Of a stretch of DNA of 64,000 nt, positions 26,524-33,779 are shown one piece after another. Position numbers and translations under genes: made by a program. Below the pieces are notes generated by a model that had not been told where the DNA came from, did no database searches, and worked only from the letters and a program-made list of their open reading frames with translations. The stretch's first letter is position 1, and each line of letters begins with the position of its first letter. The stretch is from an uncultured Clostridia bacterium. Its GTDB lineage: Bacteria > Bacillota > Clostridia > Christensenellales > Aristaeellaceae. The DNA lies in assembly GCA_934630705.1 (NCBI GenBank), contig CAKTWP010000004.1, forward strand, positions 62,001-126,000, read 5' to 3'.

Positions 26524-27782
26524 CACGCCGCCTTGTCCAGCGTTTCCGCGGTGGATAGCATCCATTCGATATATACGCCGAAGCCCTGGGTGGGATCGTC
26601 CACAAACACATGGGTGACTGCGCCAATTATCCGTCCATTCTGCAAAATGGGGCTGCCGGACATGCCCTGCACGATGCCGCCCGTTTTCTCCAGCAGCACC
26701 GGATCTGTCACCTTAATGACCATGCTTTTCTGCGCAGGCATCAATTGCCGGGCCGCCTGTACGATCTCCACGCTGTATGCCCGCACGCCATTGCCATCGA
26801 TGGTGGAAAGAATGGTTGCCGGGCCCACCTCCACACTCTCCTGATAGCCAACCGGCACGCCGTCCGGATACAGCGGATTCTGATAGGGTGCATCCAGATA
26901 GCCGTAAATGCCCAGCTGGGTGTTTTTCTCCATGTCGCCCAGAATCACCTGATCCCGCAGGAAAGAGCCGCGCAGCTCCCCCGGCGTTCCCTTCTTCCCC
27001 CGGCGCACATCCACGATCTCCGCCTGCAGCAGAGACCCCAGCCGCACCGGCAGCAGCCGGCCTGTATCGCCATCGTTAATGGCATGCCCCAAGGCGCCAT
27101 AAGATCCGTCCGCCGGGTTATAATAGGACAGCGTGCCCACGCCGGCCGTGCTGTCCCGCACCCAGGCGCCAATGCGCCATGCGCCGGACGCCGTATCCTG
27201 CATGGGCGCAAGGATGGCCTGACGCATCACGCCGTCCCGATTGAATGTGACGTTCAGGGGCGAGCCGCCCGCCGCGCTGACCAGCGCCGTCAGCTGTTCG
27301 CTGCTGGTCAGCTCCTGACCATTAATCGATTCGATCACATCCCCCGCCCGGAGTCCGGCCTGCTGGGCCGGGCTTTTCCCGGCCACATCGGATACGCCTA
27401 CTACCAGCACGCCTTTGGTCGCCAGCGCCACGCCCACGGCTGCGCCGCCGGGAACGAGCCGCGTCTCTTCATCCACGTTCACCCGCAGCCGCCGAAGCGG
27501 AAACAGGCCGAACAGATTTACGCTGACTTCCGTTTCCCCCGCTTCGAGGCCGGACAGGGTGTTGCCCGTCAGGGAAAGGAGCGTTTCATCCTGGGAGGAC
27601 AGCGCCGCCACCCCCGTATCCAGGGCGCAGCTCTGGCCAATGCTCAGCCGATAAATGTCCGGCAGGGCACGCAGGGCCTGGGCCGTGGGCGAGAAAATCA
27701 TCCATGCCGTCAGCGCAAGGAGCAGGCCACCACAGATTTTCCGGGCCAGGCCGATCTTTTTTTGCTTTCTTTTCCGTCTCAT
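26523..27782 (-). CDS. spoIVB: SpoIVB, sporulation serine peptidase (S55) with PDZ domain
   Basis: 419 residues. An N-terminal membrane anchor (LARKICGGLLLALTAWMIF) is followed by a PDZ domain (GKSPAQQAGLRAGDVIESI) and the S55 domain with active-site GMSGSP near residue 375. In spore formers SpoIVB is secreted from the forespore and starts the signal that activates sigma-K. The upstream region carries a forespore-type promoter. Its presence with SpoIID supports endospore formation by the host or a recent ancestor. Confidence 0.92.
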   Translation of the reverse strand: MRRKRKQKKIGLARKICGGLLLALTAWMIFSPTAQALRALPDIYRLSIGQSCALDTGVAALSSQDETLLSLTGNTLSGLEAGETEVSVNLFGLFPLRRLRVNVDEETRLVPGGAAVGVALATKGVLVVGVSDVAGKSPAQQAGLRAGDVIESINGQELTSSEQLTALVSAAGGSPLNVTFNRDGVMRQAILAPMQDTASGAWRIGAWVRDSTAGVGTLSYYNPADGSYGALGHAINDGDTGRLLPVRLGSLLQAEIVDVRRGKKGTPGELRGSFLRDQVILGDMEKNTQLGIYGYLDAPYQNPLYPDGVPVGYQESVEVGPATILSTIDGNGVRAYSVEIVQAARQLMPAQKSMVIKVTDPVLLEKTGGIVQGMSGSPILQNGRIIGAVTHVFVDDPTQGFGVYIEWMLSTAETLDKAA

Positions 27783-27813
27783 TTTTCCATCCCCCGCCTT
27801 GATCTTTCCCTCT

Positions 27814-27843
27814 CAATATGGCGCGAAAAAAGGCGGCCTATGC
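27814..27843 (-). promoter_or_regulatory. Candidate forespore (sigma-F/G) promoter of spoIVB
   Basis: On the minus strand GCATA (27839-27843), 18-bp spacer, CATATTG (27814-27820), close to the B. subtilis sigma-F/G pattern GHATR-N18-CATHHTA with one mismatch. It ends 32 bp upstream of the start codon. B. subtilis spoIVB is known to be forespore-transcribed. Confidence 0.55.
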
Positions 27844-27895
27844 TGGAAAAGGGCGCTAAGGCTGGAAATAAACCGCCTGCCTGCTTGCATTTGCA

Positions 27896-27924
27896 TTGAC
27901 ATTGCCCGCATCTCATGCTACACT
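27896..27924 (+). promoter_or_regulatory. Promoter of the YbaK-like gene
   Basis: TTGACA (27896-27901), 17-bp spacer, TACACT (27919-27924), 36 bp before the start. Confidence 0.75.
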
Positions 27925-27959
27925 GTGCCGTACACAAACGCAAAGGAGGCCGAAAGGCG

Positions 27960-28508
27960 ATGATGGAGCCGGTGATGGGCGCGCCTGCCGAAAAGCGCGC
28001 CGAAAATGAGCAGGCGGTCTACGATTTTTTGAATCAGCGGGGAATCCCCTTTGCCCGGCTGGATCACCCCGAGGTGCACACCATGGAGGATTGTCAGGCC
28101 ATTGATCAGGCCATGGGCACAGACATGTGCAAGAACCTGTTTCTTTGCAACAGCCAGAAAACAAAGTTTTATTTGCTGCTGCTTCCGGGCGAAAAAAGCT
28201 TCAAAACAAAGGATGTCTCCCGGCAGCTGGGCGTTGCCCGGCTTTCCTTCGGGGATGCGGAGCACATGCAGACAATCCTGCACATCGCGCCGGGGGCGGT
28301 CAGTCCCATGGGGCTGGTGTTTGATTCGTCCCGGGACATAACGCTGGTGATGGATCGGCAGTTAAAAGGGATGGAAGCTATCTGCTGCCATCCCTGTGTG
28401 AATACTGCTTCCATTCGTCTTTCCATGGCGGATTTTATGGAGAAATTTCTCCCCGCCACAGGCCACGAAGTTATTTGTGTGGATATTCCGGCAAATACCG
28501 CCGAATAA
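27960..28508 (+). CDS. YbaK/ProX-type aminoacyl-tRNA deacylase
   Basis: 182 residues of the YbaK/aminoacyl-tRNA editing fold: EHMQTILHIAPGAVSPMGLV is the substrate-pocket block, preceded by TKFYLLLLPGEKSFKTKDVS with the conserved lysine. It resembles PrdX/ProXp proteins, which hydrolyse Ala- or Cys-tRNA(Pro) mischarged by prolyl-tRNA synthetase. AAGGAGG lies 10 nt before the ATG. Its 3' end overlaps the converging dehydrogenase gene by 38 bp. Confidence 0.87.
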   Translation: MMEPVMGAPAEKRAENEQAVYDFLNQRGIPFARLDHPEVHTMEDCQAIDQAMGTDMCKNLFLCNSQKTKFYLLLLPGEKSFKTKDVSRQLGVARLSFGDAEHMQTILHIAPGAVSPMGLVFDSSRDITLVMDRQLKGMEAICCHPCVNTASIRLSMADFMEKFLPATGHEVICVDIPANTAE

Positions 28509-29349
28509 GCGCCTGGGTTCCCGTATCGGCCAGGCCATTCTCGGCCATCTGCTGATATTCCGCCAGTACCGTATCCAGCATGGGCAATTCCAGGCCCTGC
28601 TGCGCGGCCACATCCCGGGCGATGAGCATATCCTTGATGAAATGCTTCACATAAAATCCCGGGGCATGATCCCCATGCAGCGCCCGGGGAGCCATATTGT
28701 TCAGCTGCCAGCTGCCCGCAGCGCCGCCGGAAATGGCCGCCAGCATCTTTTCGGGATCCAGGCCCACCTTGATGGCATAGGCCAGCGCCTCGGTGTAAGC
28801 CGCCGTAGCTCCCGCCACGCAAATCTGGTTACAGGCCTTGGTATGCTGCCCCGCCCCGGGGCCGCCCATCAGCAGAATCGATGTGCCCATGCAGGCAAAC
28901 AGAGGCTTCGTTTTTTCAAACGCATCCCCATCTCCGCCCACCATAATGGACAGGGCGGCGTTTTTTGCGCCCTTATCGCCGCCGGAGACCGGTGCGTCCA
29001 GCACCGATACGCCCTTTTCCTGCCCTGCGGCATACAGCCGCTTGGCCAGCTCCGGGGACGAGGTGGTCATATCCACCGCCACCGCGCCGGGCTTCACAGC
29101 GGAAAAGACGCCGCCTTCCCCCAGATATACCTGCTCCACATCCTTAGGATAGCCGACGATAGTGAACACAAAATCCGCATCCGTCACCGCCTGGGCAATG
29201 GTATCACAGGGAATCACGCCCTGGGCAGCCAACGCCTGCGCCTTTTCCGAGGAGCGGTTATAAGCGTATACCTGATACCCTTTTTTCTGCAAATGGCAGG
29301 CCATGGGCCCGCCCATCACGCCGGTTCCAATCCAAGCCACTTTTGTCAT
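28471..29349 (-). CDS. NAD(P)-dependent 3-hydroxyacid dehydrogenase (HIBADH family)
   Basis: 292 residues. N-terminal Rossmann motif WIGTGVMGGPMACHL; substrate block DAPVSGGDKGAKNAALSIM near residue 115; catalytic Lys in GAGQHTKACNQI near residue 170. The family covers 3-hydroxyisobutyrate, tartronate semialdehyde and glyoxylate/succinic semialdehyde reductases; a tartronate-type role would fit uronate use, but the substrate cannot be fixed. Last gene of the rimP-nusA-infB operon, overlapping the ABC ATPase by 4 nt. Confidence 0.87.
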   Translation of the reverse strand: MTKVAWIGTGVMGGPMACHLQKKGYQVYAYNRSSEKAQALAAQGVIPCDTIAQAVTDADFVFTIVGYPKDVEQVYLGEGGVFSAVKPGAVAVDMTTSSPELAKRLYAAGQEKGVSVLDAPVSGGDKGAKNAALSIMVGGDGDAFEKTKPLFACMGTSILLMGGPGAGQHTKACNQICVAGATAAYTEALAYAIKVGLDPEKMLAAISGGAAGSWQLNNMAPRALHGDHAPGFYVKHFIKDMLIARDVAAQQGLELPMLDTVLAEYQQMAENGLADTGTQALIRRYLPEYPHK

Positions 29350-29942
29350 GTGTTTTTCCCTCCCGTTATTAACGCGTCCAGCCGAATGATCTTCGCGTCC
29401 ATCAGCGCGGCTTCCGTTTCATCATGCACAGACAGCACCGTCAGCGGCGCGGCATGGCGGATGCGCCAGGCAATCCGCGCCCGCAGCGCTTCATCCAGCC
29501 CCTTAAAAGGCTCATCCAGCAACAGCAAATCGCCGCCCCGCGTCAGCGCCCGGGCCAGCGCCACCCGCCGCTGCATGCCGCCGCTCATCTCCCGCGGCCA
29601 TGCATCAGGCTGCGAAATCTCCATTTGGGCCAGCCAGTAATCAGCCGTCTCCCCATCCCCGGCCAGCGCCACATTTTGCCGGGCCGTCGCCCAGGGAAGC
29701 AGCCGGTCCTCCTGAAACAGGAAAGCGACCTGCAAGCCGTCCAGCCCCGTCATTCGCCCGGATAAAAGCGGCGTCAGCCCAGCCAGCGTGCGCAGCAGGG
29801 TGGTTTTTCCAAAGCCGGAAGGCGCCATCAATGCAACAACCCCTTTTTCCGGCAGCGTCAACGATAGCCCGCGTATCACCTCCTTGCCGGGATAGCCCAA
29901 AACGGCCTGCCGCAATGCAATCATGGCATATCCTTTCTTCAT
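29346..29942 (-). CDS. ABC transporter ATPase (SsuB/TauB type)
   Basis: 198 residues, short for the family (usually 240-260) but with all core motifs: Walker A APSGFGKTTLL (first Gly replaced by Ala), a Q-loop in FLFQEDRLLPWATA, signature MSGGMQRRVALARAL, and Walker B LLLLDEPFKGLD. The missing part is the extra C-terminal region. Overlaps both neighbours by 4 nt. Partner of the permease upstream; no binding protein is encoded in the operon. Confidence 0.88.
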   Translation of the reverse strand: MKKGYAMIALRQAVLGYPGKEVIRGLSLTLPEKGVVALMAPSGFGKTTLLRTLAGLTPLLSGRMTGLDGLQVAFLFQEDRLLPWATARQNVALAGDGETADYWLAQMEISQPDAWPREMSGGMQRRVALARALTRGGDLLLLDEPFKGLDEALRARIAWRIRHAAPLTVLSVHDETEAALMDAKIIRLDALITGGKNT

Positions 29943-30691
29943 CCGCGGATGCGGCCGATGGCCCGCTTCAGCAGCGCCTCCAATCCCAGCGACAGGAGAA
30001 TCACCGCCAGCGTCCAGGCAAACAGATCGGCCCGCTCCAGATAAATTTTCGCGTCATACAAATTTTTGCCCACCGACAGCGCCGGCAGCGCAATCACCTC
30101 CGCCGCAATGCCGGATTTCCATGCAAAGCCCAGCCCCGTCATGCAGGCGGCGGCAAAATAAGGGCGCACCGAGGGCGCATACAGATACCGCAGCTTCTTC
30201 CACCGGGAGAATCGATAGGCCCGGGCCATTTCCAGCAGCAGCGGATCCGTGGCATGCAGCCCCTGCTGCACCCCCGTCCACACAATGGGCAGCACCATCA
30301 AAAACGAAATAAATGCCGGAACACGTCCCCGCTGAATCCACAGAAGCACCAGGATAATGAAAGACGAAACCGGCGTGGCGCGGATAACGCCCCGCAAAGG
30401 CGAAAGCAGCGTTTCCGCCAGCGGCAGGGCATAACAAAGCGCCCCCAGCGCCGCGCCCAGAAAAACGGCTGACAAAAAACCGGCCGCCACCCGCAGCAGC
30501 GTCATTCCCGTGCTTTGCCAGAAAGCGGCTCCCTGCGCCAGGCGAATCAGTGCCCGGAGGGTGTCCAGCGGTCCGGGCAGCAGCAGCGGCTTGCCCACCG
30601 CCGCAGCGCCAAGCGCCCATACGCCCACCCAGAACAGCGCCACCAGCGCATGCCGCGCGGCCCTGCGCGCCATAAGCTTCGGCCTGCTCAC
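29939..30691 (-). CDS. ABC transporter permease (SsuC/TauC type)
   Basis: 250 residues with about six membrane helices. PLRGVIRATPVSSFIILVLLW and ARAYRFSRWKKLRYLYAP (the ATPase-contact loop) match sulfonate, nitrate and pyrimidine-precursor permeases. The substrate is undefined without the binding protein. Co-translated with the ATPase and the HAD phosphatase by 4-nt overlaps. Confidence 0.87.
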   Translation of the reverse strand: MSRPKLMARRAARHALVALFWVGVWALGAAAVGKPLLLPGPLDTLRALIRLAQGAAFWQSTGMTLLRVAAGFLSAVFLGAALGALCYALPLAETLLSPLRGVIRATPVSSFIILVLLWIQRGRVPAFISFLMVLPIVWTGVQQGLHATDPLLLEMARAYRFSRWKKLRYLYAPSVRPYFAAACMTGLGFAWKSGIAAEVIALPALSVGKNLYDAKIYLERADLFAWTLAVILLSLGLEALLKRAIGRIRG

Positions 30692-31482
30692 AGGTAGGGA
30701 ATCATGTCTGCCAGGCGGCCAAAGGTCAGCTCAGGCTTGATGGACGATGCCGCCGCCATTTGCGCCGTGGTTTCCCCGCTCATCACCAGCACGCTGAGCA
30801 TCCCGAAATTCACGCCGGTGGCAATATCGGTATAGAGCCGGTCTCCCACCATGGCCATTTCTTCCTTGCGCAGCCCCGTCACCTGCAGCGTTTCTTCCAC
30901 GATGCCGCTGTTGGGCTTGCCGATCACCACATCCGGCTCACGCCCGGTGCTGGCCTTCACATAGGCAATCGTGGCCCCAATATCGGGGATGAAGCCCGTC
31001 TCGGTGGGGCAATTGAAATCCGGATGGGTGGCGATATAGGGAAGTCCCGCGCGAACATGATCGCACAGCATCGTCATTTTCTGATAGTCCAGCTCGGTAT
31101 CAAACGCGATGAGCACAAAATCCGGATGCTCCTGATCCACCTGCACCCCCGCGTCCATCATTTCCCGGGTTTCAATTTCATTGGCCAGCAGAAACGCCTT
31201 CTTGCCAGGATACTTTTCCAGCACATATCGGGCGGCGGCCTGACCGCTGGTAAGCACATTGCGGAACTGCTCCGGCACGCCCATCCGCTGGAGCTTCTGG
31301 CGATAGAACTCCGCAGACTTGGAGGAATTATTGGTCAGAAACAGGCATTGCCGCCCGGTGCGCCCCAGCGCGTCCAGAAAATCCAGAGAGCCGTCAATCA
31401 ACTGATTGCCCAGATAGAAGGTGCCGTCCATATCCAGCAGGAAGCAGCGAATGCCCGCCAGCCGTTCCCGAATGTCCATCAA
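30688..31482 (-). CDS. HAD-IIA family phosphatase (NagD-like)
   Basis: 264 residues. HAD motif I LLDMDGTFYLGN near residue 15, motif II FLTNNSS, a C2 cap (DFVLIAFDTELDYQKM), and motif IV MVGDRLYTDIATG. Members dephosphorylate small sugar or nucleoside phosphates (NagD, AraL, phosphoglycolate or PLP phosphatases). The operon location gives no clear substrate. Overlaps truB and the permease gene by 4 nt each. Confidence 0.9.
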   Translation of the reverse strand: MMDIRERLAGIRCFLLDMDGTFYLGNQLIDGSLDFLDALGRTGRQCLFLTNNSSKSAEFYRQKLQRMGVPEQFRNVLTSGQAAARYVLEKYPGKKAFLLANEIETREMMDAGVQVDQEHPDFVLIAFDTELDYQKMTMLCDHVRAGLPYIATHPDFNCPTETGFIPDIGATIAYVKASTGREPDVVIGKPNSGIVEETLQVTGLRKEEMAMVGDRLYTDIATGVNFGMLSVLVMSGETTAQMAAASSIKPELTFGRLADMIPYL

Positions 31483-32363
31483 TCGTGTCCCCCTAATCCC
31501 ATATCGAATCGTATCACCTGTCCGGCCCTTCGGCCGATGCCCAGCAACGTGTTTTCAAAATAAATGCGGCAGCGCTGTCCTTCCTCCAGCAACGGCATCA
31601 GCTCCTGCGGCAGCTTGGCGCCGTTCCGCGCTGGCTTTTCGTAAGCGGACGGCACATCCACCCGGGGCAAATCTCCCAGCGGAGCATCCAGCGGAAGCAG
31701 CAGCTGTTCCAATGTCCCCGCCTGCGCCGCAGCCTGCGCTTCTTCCAGCGTTACAGCGTTTTCCAGCCGGAAGCTGCCTGCCCGGGTACGCAGCAGAAAA
31801 CGCATGTGCGCCGGCGCGCCCAGCGCCTGCCCCAGATCATGGCACAGAGTGCGGATATAGGTGCCGCCCCCGCAATCCACAAACAGCATGTATCCCTTTT
31901 CGCCGGTTTTCTCGCCCAGCTCCAGCGCACGAATCAGCGTTTCCCGGGGCTGTGTTTCCACCAGCTGCCCCTTGCGCGCCAGCGCGTAGAGGGGCTTGCC
32001 GTCCCGCTTAACGGCGGAATAGGCCGGGGGGCGCTGCAGAATTGTTCCCGTAAACGCCGGGATGGCCGCCTGAATTTCCTCCCGGCTTGGCACCCGCCCC
32101 GGCGGAGTAATCAGCACCCCCTGGGCATCCTGGGTATCCGTTGCACCGGCGAAGGCAATTTCCGCCACGTAGCTTTTGGTTTTATCCGTGAAATAATCCA
32201 GCAGGCGGGTGGCCCGGCCGATCATGATCGGCAGCACCCCGGCGGCTTCAGGATCCAATGTGCCTGCATGGCCCACCTTCGTGCCGGTCAGCCGCTTTAT
32301 CACGGCCACCGCCGCCCCGGAAGACATGCCTGGCGGCTTGAGCAGATTCAGATAGCCGTTCAT
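31479..32363 (-). CDS. truB: tRNA pseudouridine-55 synthase
   Basis: 294 residues. The catalytic Asp37 lies in GHAGTLDPEAAGVLP; RPPAYSAVKRDGKPLY and YIRTLCHDLG are the other TruB blocks, and a PUA-like C-terminus follows. It makes pseudouridine 55 in the T-loop of tRNAs. In many Firmicutes ribF follows truB; here a HAD phosphatase gene takes that place. Confidence 0.96.
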   Translation of the reverse strand: MNGYLNLLKPPGMSSGAAVAVIKRLTGTKVGHAGTLDPEAAGVLPIMIGRATRLLDYFTDKTKSYVAEIAFAGATDTQDAQGVLITPPGRVPSREEIQAAIPAFTGTILQRPPAYSAVKRDGKPLYALARKGQLVETQPRETLIRALELGEKTGEKGYMLFVDCGGGTYIRTLCHDLGQALGAPAHMRFLLRTRAGSFRLENAVTLEEAQAAAQAGTLEQLLLPLDAPLGDLPRVDVPSAYEKPARNGAKLPQELMPLLEEGQRCRIYFENTLLGIGRRAGQVIRFDMGLGGHD

Positions 32364-33349
32364 TTTTCCGCCTCCAATGCCTGCAGCATGGCCTCTTTAA
32401 GCTTTTCGCACACATCGTCCAGCGGCTCCTGAGCGCGAAAGCCTGCGGCAAGAATGTGCCCGCCGCCGCCAAACTGCCGGGCGATGGCTGCTACGTCATA
32501 AGGCGCCAGCGCCCGCAGGCTGCCCTTCGTTGTCCCGCCATCGCTTTCTTCCACCAGAAAGGCCATTTTCACGCCCGGCAGATCCAGCCCGTAATTGACA
32601 ATTTTGCTGGCATGCTCCGGCAGCGCGTGGCAGGCGGCAAAATCCGCTGCTGTCAGCTGCATGCCGGCGCACCGGCCCTGGCCAAACACATGCAGCGAAT
32701 CCAAGGCCCGTCCCAGCAGCCGTGCATTGGGTTCTTCCCGCAAAAGATGCAGGTGCCGCGCCGTCTCTGTCAGAGGCAGCCCCGCATCCATCAGCTCCGC
32801 CATCACGGAAAAGGTCTCCCCGGTAGCGCTGGAATAGCAAAAATTGCCCGTATCCAGGCTGATGGCGCAATACAGGCATTGGGCCATTTCAGCCGTCACC
32901 CCAACGCCCAGCCCCTCCAGCGCACGATACACCATCACCCCTGTCGCGCCTGCATCTGCATCCACTTCATTATATTCAGCGTACCGGAGATTGCCGTCAT
33001 GGTGATCGATCTGCATCGTCACCAGGCATTGCGAATACGCGTTCGCGCAATCGCCCAGCCGTTCCCTGTCCGCCGCATCCAGCGCCAGCCCCACATCGAA
33101 AGCCGCGCCGCCAAGTGCGTCCGCCTGGATAATCTCCCCTGCCCCCTGCAGAAAGCGTATTTTCTCGGGCACGGGATCATGGCACGCCATGGTCACCCGT
33201 TTCCCCATTTGCTGCAGCGCCAGCCCCATAGCCAGCATGGAGCCGACAGCATCGCCATCCGGGCTGCGATGGGTGCATAGCAAGATGCTGTTCGCGCCTT
33301 GCAGCACGGACAGCATGCGTTCATCCCCAAAGGGCTTAATCCTCCCCAT
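32360..33349 (-). CDS. nrnA: DHH/DHHA1 phosphoesterase, nanoRNase/pAp phosphatase
   Basis: 329 residues. THRSPDGDAVGS and the DHHDGN motif form the bimetal site of the DHH domain; FGGGGHILAAGF is the DHHA1 substrate block. NrnA degrades short RNAs and 3',5'-adenosine bisphosphate. The start at 33349 is set by GGAGGAA on the minus strand and lies 14 nt inside rbfA. Overlaps truB by 4 nt. Confidence 0.93.
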   Translation of the reverse strand: MGRIKPFGDERMLSVLQGANSILLCTHRSPDGDAVGSMLAMGLALQQMGKRVTMACHDPVPEKIRFLQGAGEIIQADALGGAAFDVGLALDAADRERLGDCANAYSQCLVTMQIDHHDGNLRYAEYNEVDADAGATGVMVYRALEGLGVGVTAEMAQCLYCAISLDTGNFCYSSATGETFSVMAELMDAGLPLTETARHLHLLREEPNARLLGRALDSLHVFGQGRCAGMQLTAADFAACHALPEHASKIVNYGLDLPGVKMAFLVEESDGGTTKGSLRALAPYDVAAIARQFGGGGHILAAGFRAQEPLDDVCEKLKEAMLQALEAEK

Positions 33350-33698
33350 GAGGTTCCTCCTTGGCGGCCACCTCTTTAAGCACCTGAGCAATGTGTACGC
33401 CATAGGCAATATTCCGGTCCCGCTCGAAAATCAGCTCCGGCGTATAGCGCAGATCCACCCGCGCGCCCAGCTCATGGCGAATAAAGCCCGCGGCGTTTTT
33501 CAGCGCTTTCATCATCTCATCGGCCTTGTCATCCTCCAGGATGCTTACATACACCTTGGCATACCGCAGATCCCGGGTCACATCCGCCCGCGTGACGCAA
33601 TAAGTGCCGCTGATGCGGGGATCATTCATTTCCCGGATGATGGCATCCAGGGCGTGGCGCACTTCCTCGGAAATGCGGTCAATACGAAAATTAGCCAT
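33336..33698 (-). CDS. rbfA: Ribosome-binding factor A
   Basis: 120 residues starting MANFRIDRISEEVRHALDAI; TRDLRYAKVYVSIL is the KH-type core. It matures the 30S subunit by acting on 16S rRNA helix 1. The start at 33698 is the family start; the frame is open further upstream but the added residues are not RbfA-like. Lies 81 bp after infB. Confidence 0.95.
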   Translation of the reverse strand: MANFRIDRISEEVRHALDAIIREMNDPRISGTYCVTRADVTRDLRYAKVYVSILEDDKADEMMKALKNAAGFIRHELGARVDLRYTPELIFERDRNIAYGVHIAQVLKEVAAKEEPHGED

Positions 33699-33779
33699 AC
33701 ATGAACTCCTTTGGCTGCGAAACAGAATACGGGCGGGGCAAGCCTCCCAAGGGGAAGCGCGCCCCTCCCGCACATCCGT

